Source of the DNA: an uncultured Cellvibrio sp.
GTDB taxonomy: Bacteria > Pseudomonadota > Gammaproteobacteria > Pseudomonadales > Cellvibrionaceae
Length of the DNA stretch: 16,159 nt
NCBI GenBank assembly: GCA_946482345.1
Contig: CAMLRJ010000022.1
Location: 1 to 16,159 of the forward strand
Direction: 5' to 3'
Shown here: piece by piece, positions 6,767 to 13,312 of the stretch
How positions within the stretch are numbered: position 1 is the stretch's first letter
How the letters are laid out: the number at the start of each line of letters is the position of its first letter
The notes under the pieces: generated by a model
What the model was told of the DNA's origin: nothing
Databases searched by the model: none
The model's input: only the letters and a program-made list of their open reading frames with translations
Position numbers and translations under genes: made by a program

Positions 6767-7375
6767 ATGCAAACTATTACCAAACTGGTACAACTGGATA
6801 CATTAATATCCAGAATCATAAGCCCAATCGCATCACTGGGATTAAGAATCTATCTGGTACCAATATTCTGGATGGCAGGAACGCATAAATTAAATCATTT
6901 TCAGGATACAGTTGAATGGTTTGGCAATACCGATTGGGGACTGGGTTTACCTTTTCCCTGGTTGATGGCTTTTTTGGCGACTACAACTGAAATTGTCGGT
7001 GCTATTTTATTGGCACTGGGACTACTGACTCGCTGGATAAGTATTCCGTTGATATTCACCATGCTGGTCGCCATTTTCAGTGTGCATATAGATAATGGCT
7101 GGCAGGCGATTGCAGATCCGGCAGCACCTTTTGCAAACCAACAAGTAGTGGAGTCTGCTGACAAACTGCAGAAAGCGCGTGAATTACTACAAGAACACGG
7201 GCATTACGAGTGGTTAACCAGTTCGGGAAAATTTGTCATTTTAAATAATGGCATCGAATTCGCCGTTACTTATTTGCTGATGTTGTTAGGGTTAATTGCA
7301 TTGGGATCAGGAAAATGGTTTAGTCTGGATTACTGGATAGTTTTTTTACGAAAACAATTTTTTAAAGAAAAGTAA
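6767..7375 (+). CDS. DoxX-family membrane protein, HvfX-like
   Basis: A 202-residue inner-membrane protein. The ATG at 6767 is chosen over an in-frame TTG at 6749 because CGGAG precedes it by 5 nt. Four hydrophobic segments (about residues 20-38, 64-87, 91-107 and 162-181) fit the DoxX fold. The segments RIYLVPIFWMAGTHKL, WFGNTDWGLGLPFP, EIVGAILLALGLLTRWISIP and FSVHIDNGWQAIAD match, from memory, the DoxX subfamily found with copper-inducible RiPP metallophore (Hvf/bufferin) operons. The other members of such operons (DUF2282 precursor, DUF692, DUF2063) are absent here. Instead the gene heads an operon with an ECF sigma factor (13-nt gap) and its anti-sigma factor, suggesting a redox- or metal-stress output. 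Biochemical role is unproven. Confidence 0.85.
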   Translation: MQTITKLVQLDTLISRIISPIASLGLRIYLVPIFWMAGTHKLNHFQDTVEWFGNTDWGLGLPFPWLMAFLATTTEIVGAILLALGLLTRWISIPLIFTMLVAIFSVHIDNGWQAIADPAAPFANQQVVESADKLQKARELLQEHGHYEWLTSSGKFVILNNGIEFAVTYLLMLLGLIALGSGKWFSLDYWIVFLRKQFFKEK

Positions 7376-7388
7376 CTTATCGATCATT

Positions 7389-8006
7389 ATGCAATTTAAC
7401 GATGAAGCTGATTGGATCAACGAATTAATCAAAGGTAATGATGCTGCTTTCGCGCAATTAATTCGTCAACACAACGCCACCATGTTGTATCTGGCGAGAT
7501 CTATTGTTGGCGATATATTTGCCGAAGATGTGGTGCAGGAAGCCTGGATTACTGTGTATGCCAAAATTGCCGGATTTGAGCGTCGCTCTTCACTCAAAAC
7601 CTGGTTATTTCGCATCGTCAGTAATCTTGCGACAACAAAACTCCGCAAGGAATCCCGCAAAATTTCACTCGAACAATTGGACGGGGAAATACCGGGGAGT
7701 TATCTGGATGAATCAAGATTTCAGGACAACGGCCATTGGAAAGGCGAAATCGGAAAATGGCGAATCGAATCCCCGGATGAGTTACTGGAAGAACAGCAAC
7801 TTAAACTATGCATTCATAAAACACTGGCCAAATTGCCGGACCTGCAAAAAACCGTTTTTCTGTTACGGGAAATAGAACAAATCGCTTTCGAAGAAATTTG
7901 TGAAATATTAAATATCAGCGCGGCCAATGTCAGGGTTCTGTTACACAGAGCCAGACTGCAACTGATGCAAATGATCGATCACTATCAGGAGACAGGCTCA
8001 TGTTAA
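7389..8006 (+). CDS. ECF-type RNA polymerase sigma factor
   Basis: A 205-residue sigma-70 family protein with only regions 2 and 4. Region 2 covers about residues 21-91 (DVVQEAWITVYAKIAGFERR, SLKTWLFRIVSNLATTKLRK). Region 4 covers about 137-193 (LAKLPDLQKTVFLLREIE, the helix-turn-helix FEEICEILNISAANVRVLLH and a final RARLQL). The linker of about 45 residues is longer than usual. It should direct RNA polymerase to ECF promoters such as TGTAAC-N16-CGTCTA at 6703. The gene starts 13 nt after the DoxX stop and overlaps the anti-sigma gene start by 7 nt, so sigma and antagonist are translationally coupled. No strong ribosome binding site precedes the ATG, so it probably depends on translation of the DoxX gene. 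Confidence 0.93.
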   Translation: MQFNDEADWINELIKGNDAAFAQLIRQHNATMLYLARSIVGDIFAEDVVQEAWITVYAKIAGFERRSSLKTWLFRIVSNLATTKLRKESRKISLEQLDGEIPGSYLDESRFQDNGHWKGEIGKWRIESPDELLEEQQLKLCIHKTLAKLPDLQKTVFLLREIEQIAFEEICEILNISAANVRVLLHRARLQLMQMIDHYQETGSC

Positions 8007-8236
8007 ATTGCAAACAAGTCGCCACTCTTGCCAGCGAATATATTGATGGTCAAACTGACACCGGACTCAACTGGAAAATCCGCATGCACTTGTTGATGTG
8101 CTCTCACTGCCGTCGCTTTATTCGTCATCTTAAAATCACCAATAGAGTTGCGCGTAGTGTGCTTGCTGAAACGCCAGATAAAGATGTAGATGAGGTCTTG
8201 AAAAAAATTAAAGAGGCTTCACAAAAACAGCAATAA
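8000..8236 (+). CDS. Zinc-finger (ZAS / zf-HC2) anti-sigma factor
   Basis: A 78-residue soluble protein starting MLNCKQVATLASEYIDG. It carries the H-x3-C-x2-C motif MHLLMCSHC (His30, Cys34, Cys37) with Cys4 as a likely fourth ligand. This is the zinc-binding anti-sigma signature that holds ECF sigma factors inactive, and in some members it releases them on thiol oxidation. There is no transmembrane helix, so it acts in the cytoplasm. Its start overlaps the sigma gene's last codons (GAGACAGGCTC is the likely ribosome binding region), giving stoichiometric synthesis. Redox sensing is an inference from the Cys/His motif. Confidence 0.9.
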   Translation: MLNCKQVATLASEYIDGQTDTGLNWKIRMHLLMCSHCRRFIRHLKITNRVARSVLAETPDKDVDEVLKKIKEASQKQQ

Positions 8237-8323
8237 TATTCTTCTACATTTTTATCGTCGATTGGATAGAATGGCGCGGCTTGATTCACACTCACTCCGG
8301 CTTTTATATCGTTAATCATATTT

Positions 8324-10441
8324 ATGCAAATCCCCGGCTACAGCATAATCCACAAAATCAATACCGGCGGTATGTCCAGTGTTTTTGTAGCCACGCAAAA
8401 CAGTGTGGGACGCAAAGTCGCGCTGAAAATTATGAATCCTGCGTTGGATAAAGATCCGGAATTTCACCAACGTTTCCAGCGCGAAGCCAACATCGTAGGT
8501 CAACTTTCCCACCCTCATATCATTCCTATTTATGATATAGGCCGTCATCATGGTTTAAATTACATTTCCATGGAATTTATGCCTAACGGTTCATTGGAAG
8601 ATAAAATAAAACAAGGAATAAAAATTGAGCAGGCAGTACAAATCACTCTGCAAATTGCAGCGGCATTGGGACACGCACATAACAAAGGCTATGTGCATCG
8701 TGATATCAAGCCGGACAACATTTTATTTCGCGACTACAACTCAGCCGTTCTGACAGATTTTGGAATTGCACGCGCAATCAAATCTGATAATAAAATGACT
8801 CAGGCAGGATCAGTGATTGGCACCCCCTACTATATGAGCCCGGAGCAAGCAGCGGGTGAACCAACAGATGCCCGTTCAGATTTATACAGTCTCGGCGTTG
8901 TGTTCTACGAAATGCTGACAGGCAATAAACTGTTTGATAGCGACAGCGCCGTTACCCTTGGCATTAAACATATTCATGAGCAACCTGCCCCCTTACCTGC
9001 AGAGCTCGCTTTTTTGCAACCCGTGCTGGACAAGTTAATCGCTAAAAAACCTGAAGATCGTTATCAAACTGCTAACGAACTGATTAATGCACTCAGCCAT
9101 TTTACCGGTAATTATATTGCTGAAAAATATCAAGCACCGGAGCAAAAAAATACCCGGCAGTTGTTTATGCAGAATTACAGGTTGATTACCAATATTGCTA
9201 AAAAATTTATCTATCAAAAATTTTTATCGCAGGATAATTTTAACAAAAACACCAAAATTGCAACCCAAATTTATAGTTCTGATGAAGTGAAAGCAGAACC
9301 CAAATTCAACAAGCGATTTGTTATTTATGCAATATTACTGGTTGCTTTTGTCATTACCGCACTGCAATTATATCCATCACAAAAACCGGAATCGATTACC
9401 GATAAATGGCTACAAATTTCAGCAGATCAAACAGAACCAGAAGAGTTGTTACCACTTAACATCACAACAGAACCTGAAACTGCCTATATTCGATTTCTGG
9501 ATTTAAATAGAAATTATCAACCTGGTATGCAATTACCTGCAGGTGCGTATCATGTTGAAATCAGTTCACCCGGATACCTTACCAAAACCCAATGGATTCG
9601 CTTGAATCAAAACACTTCATTTTTCGAAATAAAATTGGTCAATCAACAAAACAGCAATAATATGTTGATATTGCCCGATATGGTGCTCATCAAAAAAGGA
9701 ACATTTTTAATGGGCAGCAAACAAACCGCCAGACAAGTTTCGATTAATAAAAATTTCTATATCAGTCGTTATGAAGTTACTTTTAATGAATACGATTTTT
9801 TCGCAACCGAAACCAATCGCGCGCTGCCCGATGATAATGGTTGGGGCCGCGGAGACAAACCGGTAATCAATATTACCTGGGATGATGCGCTTGCTTACAC
9901 CCATTGGCTAAGTAAAACCACAGGTAAAATTTATCGATTACCCGATGCTGCTGAATGGGAATATGCTGCTCGAGGAAATACCACCAGCGACTACTGGTGG
10001 GGTAATGATCCTGATGGTGCTTACAACCGTGCTAACTGCCGTTCCGGTTGTACTGGATGGTGGAAATTTTTGAGCGCCAATAAAACACAAATTGTTGGAT
10101 CATTTCCACCAAATGATTTTGGTTTATACAACACAGCAGGCAACGTAGCTGAATGGACAGTTGATTGCGCTGACTCCGATTACAATGCAGGAATCTTGTC
10201 GCCTTGTATCAAACGAGTTGTGCGTGGAGGTTCCTATAGCAGCAAAGTAAAAAATATTACTTCTTTTGCCCAAACTGAAGTTTCCAGCAATCAAGCCCGA
10301 AACAATCTTGGCATGCGCGTAGTACGGGAAGTGTCATCACGATTTGATGACCCCACACAAGATGCTGCAAGGCCACGCAATATTTTTCGGGATATCAAAA
10401 ACAGTCTTTTTAATTCTCGCCAGAATCCGGAAGTGGAATAA
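8324..10441 (+). CDS. Transmembrane Ser/Thr protein kinase with PEGA-like and FGE/SUMF1-like extracytoplasmic domains
   Basis: A 705-residue protein. Residues 1 to about 262 are a complete Hanks-type kinase: glycine loop INTGGMSSVFVA, Lys35 in VALKIM, HRDIKPDN (125-132), DFG (145-147), GTPYYMSPEQ (166-175). A juxtamembrane region leads to one transmembrane helix (about 331-350). Outside follow a PEGA-like beta domain (about 377-439, ending GYLTKTQWIRL) and a formylglycine-generating-enzyme/SUMF1 fold (about 451-670: GTFLMGS, YEVTFNEY, RLPDAAEWEYAARG, GNVAEW, RVVRGGSY). The latter lacks the C-terminal catalytic cysteines of true FGE, so it is probably a ligand- or protein-binding sensor; Cys572, 576, 615 and 628 may form disulfides. 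The ATG at 8324 has little ribosome binding sequence, but an upstream in-frame stop leaves no better start. It lies 87 nt after the anti-sigma gene and may modulate that pair. Confidence 0.92.
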   Translation: MQIPGYSIIHKINTGGMSSVFVATQNSVGRKVALKIMNPALDKDPEFHQRFQREANIVGQLSHPHIIPIYDIGRHHGLNYISMEFMPNGSLEDKIKQGIKIEQAVQITLQIAAALGHAHNKGYVHRDIKPDNILFRDYNSAVLTDFGIARAIKSDNKMTQAGSVIGTPYYMSPEQAAGEPTDARSDLYSLGVVFYEMLTGNKLFDSDSAVTLGIKHIHEQPAPLPAELAFLQPVLDKLIAKKPEDRYQTANELINALSHFTGNYIAEKYQAPEQKNTRQLFMQNYRLITNIAKKFIYQKFLSQDNFNKNTKIATQIYSSDEVKAEPKFNKRFVIYAILLVAFVITALQLYPSQKPESITDKWLQISADQTEPEELLPLNITTEPETAYIRFLDLNRNYQPGMQLPAGAYHVEISSPGYLTKTQWIRLNQNTSFFEIKLVNQQNSNNMLILPDMVLIKKGTFLMGSKQTARQVSINKNFYISRYEVTFNEYDFFATETNRALPDDNGWGRGDKPVINITWDDALAYTHWLSKTTGKIYRLPDAAEWEYAARGNTTSDYWWGNDPDGAYNRANCRSGCTGWWKFLSANKTQIVGSFPPNDFGLYNTAGNVAEWTVDCADSDYNAGILSPCIKRVVRGGSYSSKVKNITSFAQTEVSSNQARNNLGMRVVREVSSRFDDPTQDAARPRNIFRDIKNSLFNSRQNPEVE

Positions 10442-10445
10442 AATC

Positions 10446-10462
10446 GGTTATTTCTCGTAACC
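10446..10462. terminator. Weak hairpin between convergent genes
   Basis: GGTTA (10446-10450) and TAACC (10458-10462) form a 5-bp stem with a 7-nt loop at the junction of the convergent kinase and ApbE genes, whose stops are only 6 nt apart. On the minus strand the stem is followed by GATTTTATT. It could act as a terminator for the ApbE operon, but the stem is short. Confidence 0.25.
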
Positions 10463-11344
10463 AAAACCGGATAAATTCATTTGTTGATCAACAATTAAAT
10501 GTGGCAAGCCAACATTATTAAGCCAGGCAGAATCATCTACACTTTTCAAAAGTGCAATAGTCGAGAATGAACCGGCAATCAAACATCGCGCAGCAATAAT
10601 ACTGACAGATGCAAATTGGGGTTGAATAGATTGACCTGTGAAGGGGTTGAGCAAATGAGAATAGCGAACACCATCAATCATCATGAAACGCTCGTAATCA
10701 CCACTGGTTGCTATAGCACCTTGCGAAATATCGATACTGGCAATAGCTTTTTTTATTTGTCGTGGATGTTGAATACCAACTCGCCAAGGCGAACCGTTTG
10801 GGTGTGGCCCCAGAACATGAATATCGCCACCCAAATTTATCAAACCGTGATTAACGCCATTCTGCAAACAAAAATCAGCAACAACATCTGCAGTGTATTC
10901 TTTGACGTAACCACCAAAATCAATTTCCATTCCTGCATGCGGCAAACGAATAAACGGCGAATTCCATTCTACTTTTTCCCATCCTATTTTCGGTAAAAGT
11001 TGTTCGATTTCTTGTTGCGTTGGTAAAGCGTTTGATTTGAAATTCCAGACTTTGCGAAGAATGCCAGAGGTAATATCAAATAAGCCATCGCTTTGTTGAT
11101 GCAAAACTGCAGCGTAATCAATTAATTTCGCTGTTTCTTCATCAAGCTCTACGGCTTCCATACCAGCAGATGAATTAATTCGGGAAGTGACACTGGAAGA
11201 TTGATAGCGGGAATATTTTGCTTCGTAGTGATTGATAAGTTCGCGGATTTGTTGCCCGATTGAACTGGCTTTATTGTCTTCCAAATAAAGCTGCAGTTCA
11301 CAAGGACTTCCCATGGCTTTGAAATTAATCGAATGTAATTTCAC
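10448..11344 (-). CDS. apbE: ApbE-like FAD:protein FMN transferase, divergent, without signal peptide
   Basis: A 298-residue homologue of ApbE, which transfers FMN from FAD to a Thr/Ser of target proteins. Recognisable segments are FKAMGSPCELQLY (8-20), GLFDITSG (87-94), EIDFGGYVKEYTADVV (140-155), INLGGDIHVLG (169-179), GAIATSGDYERF (209-220) and SHLLNPFTG (229-237). Two deviations stand out. There is no signal peptide or lipobox, whereas most ApbE proteins work in the periplasm. In the C-terminal metal-site segment usually written ADAxxTA, Gly258 replaces the Asp while Thr262 remains, and Asn233 replaces the Asp of the HxxDP motif. The start is a GTG with AGGGG five bases before it. It is last in a tight cluster, 29 nt after the DUF3570 gene. 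Enzyme activity cannot be assumed; a specialised subfamily is likely. Confidence 0.85.
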   Translation of the reverse strand: MKLHSINFKAMGSPCELQLYLEDNKASSIGQQIRELINHYEAKYSRYQSSSVTSRINSSAGMEAVELDEETAKLIDYAAVLHQQSDGLFDITSGILRKVWNFKSNALPTQQEIEQLLPKIGWEKVEWNSPFIRLPHAGMEIDFGGYVKEYTADVVADFCLQNGVNHGLINLGGDIHVLGPHPNGSPWRVGIQHPRQIKKAIASIDISQGAIATSGDYERFMMIDGVRYSHLLNPFTGQSIQPQFASVSIIAARCLIAGSFSTIALLKSVDDSAWLNNVGLPHLIVDQQMNLSGFGYEK

Positions 11345-11373
11345 TCTTGCCCCTGAGAATATAAATCGGAATT

Positions 11374-12537
11374 TTAGAACTTATAACCCAATCCAAGGGA
11401 ATACAATTCATAGGTAATTAAACCAGGATTATCACCCGTCGCTTCATAGTATGAATAAGCAATATTCATATGTAATTTTTCAAACTTCCTGGATAGTTTT
11501 ATTTCTCCGCTGGTAGCTGAAAACTCTGACAAGCGATAATCGGAGGAATAATAACCATCATTTCGGGCTTGGTAATAGTAAGGAGCATAAAACTTGGCTT
11601 GGGATTGTTCGTAATATCGAGCCGAAGGAATTAATTGCCAATTCTTGCCAATATTTTGATACCAGGACATCTCAAATGTATCGGATGTCATTTCCCAATC
11701 ACTACTGAAGTGTCGATAATCAAAATGCAGTGCCGCATTCATAGATGGGAAAAACTCTCGCACCATCAAAGTCACAGTATTTTGATTATGTTTGTCAGGG
11801 CGGGAATCTTGCAGCACTTCACCTTCTACATAGGCCAATTTATATGGATCTGATAAAAAACCATCCAACCCCGTGTAGCCCAGTGTTAATCCCACTAAAG
11901 TATTTTTGCTGAAAACGTGTGAGAAACCGACAAAAACGCCCAAACGGTTTTTAGTTTCTTCTGAAGGGCGCGATGGATATTCTTCTTGATCAGATGCATC
12001 CACGTAATCCTTGGCTGTGTTGACGCCTAAACTTAAAGTCGTCAATTTTTGATTGAAATGAAAATCACCGGAATAACCAAATCCAAACGATTGATAATCA
12101 TTTTCTGTTGAATAACCCAATGACAGTGTTGATTCCGAACTTGAATTGTAGCTGCGGAAATCACCATTAATTTCTGTTCGACTTTCGTCAATCGTTGCGC
12201 CACTCATCACTTGTAATGGATTGCCATTTGCATCAGGCAATATGTACCAGGGTGATGCACCACTCAAAGACTCCTGAACACCTGAAATCGAAATTTCGGT
12301 ATCTTCAGAAATGGGAGTTTTAAATTTAAATTGGTGAACATCAATACTGTAACGCTCAAGCTCACCAATAATGACCTTCTCAGCAGGTATAGCACCTTCG
12401 GTGTATTGGGTGTATTTGTAATCAAAAGTCGTTTTGGGATCCATATTGCTGGCTTCGACTTTTTTACTGACTCCCTGCAGCATAAGCGCAGCAGCAGTGA
12501 GCGCTATGAGTTTGGTATGTTGATTATCTTTAGTCAT
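11374..12537 (-). CDS. DUF3570-like outer-membrane beta-barrel protein
   Basis: A 387-residue secreted protein. The ATG at 12537 is preferred (GAGAG just upstream) over a TTG at 12549 that overlaps the previous stop. A Sec signal peptide, LIALTAAALMLQGVSKKVEA, probably ends near residue 29. The rest is rich in alternating aromatic beta-strands (TLSLGYS, FGFGYSGDF, LVGLTLGYTG, ALHFDYRHF, MNIAYSYYEA) and ends YSLGLGYKF, with the terminal Phe expected of outer-membrane barrels. Length, layout and neighbours fit the uncharacterised DUF3570 family. Near the start of the mature protein are two SGA(S/T) motifs, ESLSGAS (89-95) and VMSGAT (110-115), separated by PWYILPDANGNPLQ. These resemble the SGAT core of ApbE flavinylation sites but lack the preceding Asp. 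It lies 8 nt after the DUF4266 stop. Transport or electron transfer across the outer membrane is an inference. Confidence 0.8.
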   Translation of the reverse strand: MTKDNQHTKLIALTAAALMLQGVSKKVEASNMDPKTTFDYKYTQYTEGAIPAEKVIIGELERYSIDVHQFKFKTPISEDTEISISGVQESLSGASPWYILPDANGNPLQVMSGATIDESRTEINGDFRSYNSSSESTLSLGYSTENDYQSFGFGYSGDFHFNQKLTTLSLGVNTAKDYVDASDQEEYPSRPSEETKNRLGVFVGFSHVFSKNTLVGLTLGYTGLDGFLSDPYKLAYVEGEVLQDSRPDKHNQNTVTLMVREFFPSMNAALHFDYRHFSSDWEMTSDTFEMSWYQNIGKNWQLIPSARYYEQSQAKFYAPYYYQARNDGYYSSDYRLSEFSATSGEIKLSRKFEKLHMNIAYSYYEATGDNPGLITYELYSLGLGYKF

Positions 12538-12545
12538 GATTTCTC

Positions 12546-12761
12546 TCAATTACAACCACAACCACCGCCTGCTCCGGCAGTAGCGGAAGATGACCCTTCT
12601 TTACTGAAGAAAATATGATCCTGAATTTTCTCAGCCAGCGGGTCATTTGAGAAAGCCATTTCAGGGCGAGATAAATTACCACGCTCCCAGGATTTGACCT
12701 GGGAACAAGCCACCAAATTCAGCACACAAATCAGGAAAACCAATCTGTAAATTAATTTCAT
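12546..12761 (-). CDS. DUF4266-like small lipoprotein with C-terminal Gly/Cys tail
   Basis: A 71-residue precursor. The lipoprotein signal MKLIYRLVFLICVLNLVAC gives acylated Cys19 and a mature peptide of only 53 residues. The mature part begins SQVKSWERGNLSRPEMAF, then NDPLAEKIQDHIFFSKEGSS, and ends in AGAGGGCGCN with Cys68 and Cys70 in a flexible glycine tail. This pattern (W-ERG-L--P-MAF, FSKE, GGGCGCN) matches what I know of the uncharacterised DUF4266 family. The CGC end suggests a metal-binding or disulfide-forming tail, possibly a substrate of the TlpA protein encoded 2 nt upstream. It resembles short Cys-rich RiPP-type precursors, although it is a lipoprotein. Its ribosome binding site (GGAT) lies inside the end of the TlpA gene, implying translational coupling. 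Function is unknown. Confidence 0.8.
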   Translation of the reverse strand: MKLIYRLVFLICVLNLVACSQVKSWERGNLSRPEMAFSNDPLAEKIQDHIFFSKEGSSSATAGAGGGCGCN

Positions 12762-12763
12762 TA

Positions 12764-13255
12764 TTAGGATCCAATCAAAGCATCAACCATTTCTTCAATA
12801 GCTTTTTCGTCATCATTATCAAAACCTTCAGCAATGTAATTCACTCTGCCACTTTGATCAATAACGTAACCACTGGGCATACCCTTTACCTTGTATTGCT
12901 CGGCAACTGCACCACTGGCATCACGAACTATAGGAAAACTAACAGAAAATTGCTTTAAGAAATCATGAGCATCGTCAATATTTTCATCCATGTTGATAGC
13001 AACTATCTCAAAACCCTTATCTTTATACTTGGTTCTCAATGCTTCAAGCTTGGGGAATGAGCGTTTGCACGGCCCACACCAGGATGCCCAAAAATCTACG
13101 TACACGACCTTGCCCTGAAACTGCGAAAGTGCAACTTTCTGACTCGCATTTTTGATTGCATCCAGTTTGAATTCCGGTGCTTTATCATTAATGTCTATGG
13201 CAAAAGTATTAAGAGAGAACGCAATCAACAACGAAAAAAGACTTGTGTATTTCAT
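12764..13255 (-). CDS. Periplasmic TlpA/ResA-type thioredoxin-fold thiol-disulfide oxidoreductase
   Basis: A 163-residue secreted protein. The Sec signal MKYTSLFSLLIAFSLNTFA is likely cleaved after residue 19. The mature part is an AhpC/TSA-TlpA fold: DKAPEFKLDAI, VVYVDFWASWCGPCKRSFP with active-site Cys60 and Cys63, INMDENIDDAHDFLKQF insertion, and the cis-proline loop KGMPSGYVID. Such proteins usually reduce disulfides in periplasmic partners, for example apocytochromes or copper-site proteins. AGGAAG precedes the ATG with good spacing. It heads a four-gene block (gaps 2, 8 and 29 nt) with the DUF4266 lipoprotein, DUF3570 barrel and ApbE homologue. A separate 57-nt gap divides it from the DUF1552 gene upstream. 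Its likely client is the CGC tail of the DUF4266 lipoprotein, which is inferred from context only. Confidence 0.93.
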   Translation of the reverse strand: MKYTSLFSLLIAFSLNTFAIDINDKAPEFKLDAIKNASQKVALSQFQGKVVYVDFWASWCGPCKRSFPKLEALRTKYKDKGFEIVAINMDENIDDAHDFLKQFSVSFPIVRDASGAVAEQYKVKGMPSGYVIDQSGRVNYIAEGFDNDDEKAIEEMVDALIGS

Positions 13256-13312
13256 GATGCTTCCTGTAAAAAATGGTCGATATTATCTGCACAACGCAAA
13301 ACAAAAATAAAG

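Noticed and set aside
8237..8323. Possible promoter or terminator in the gap between the anti-sigma and kinase genes.
   Set aside because: No hairpin or convincing promoter pair could be found; a lone CGTC has no AAC-type -35 at the right distance.
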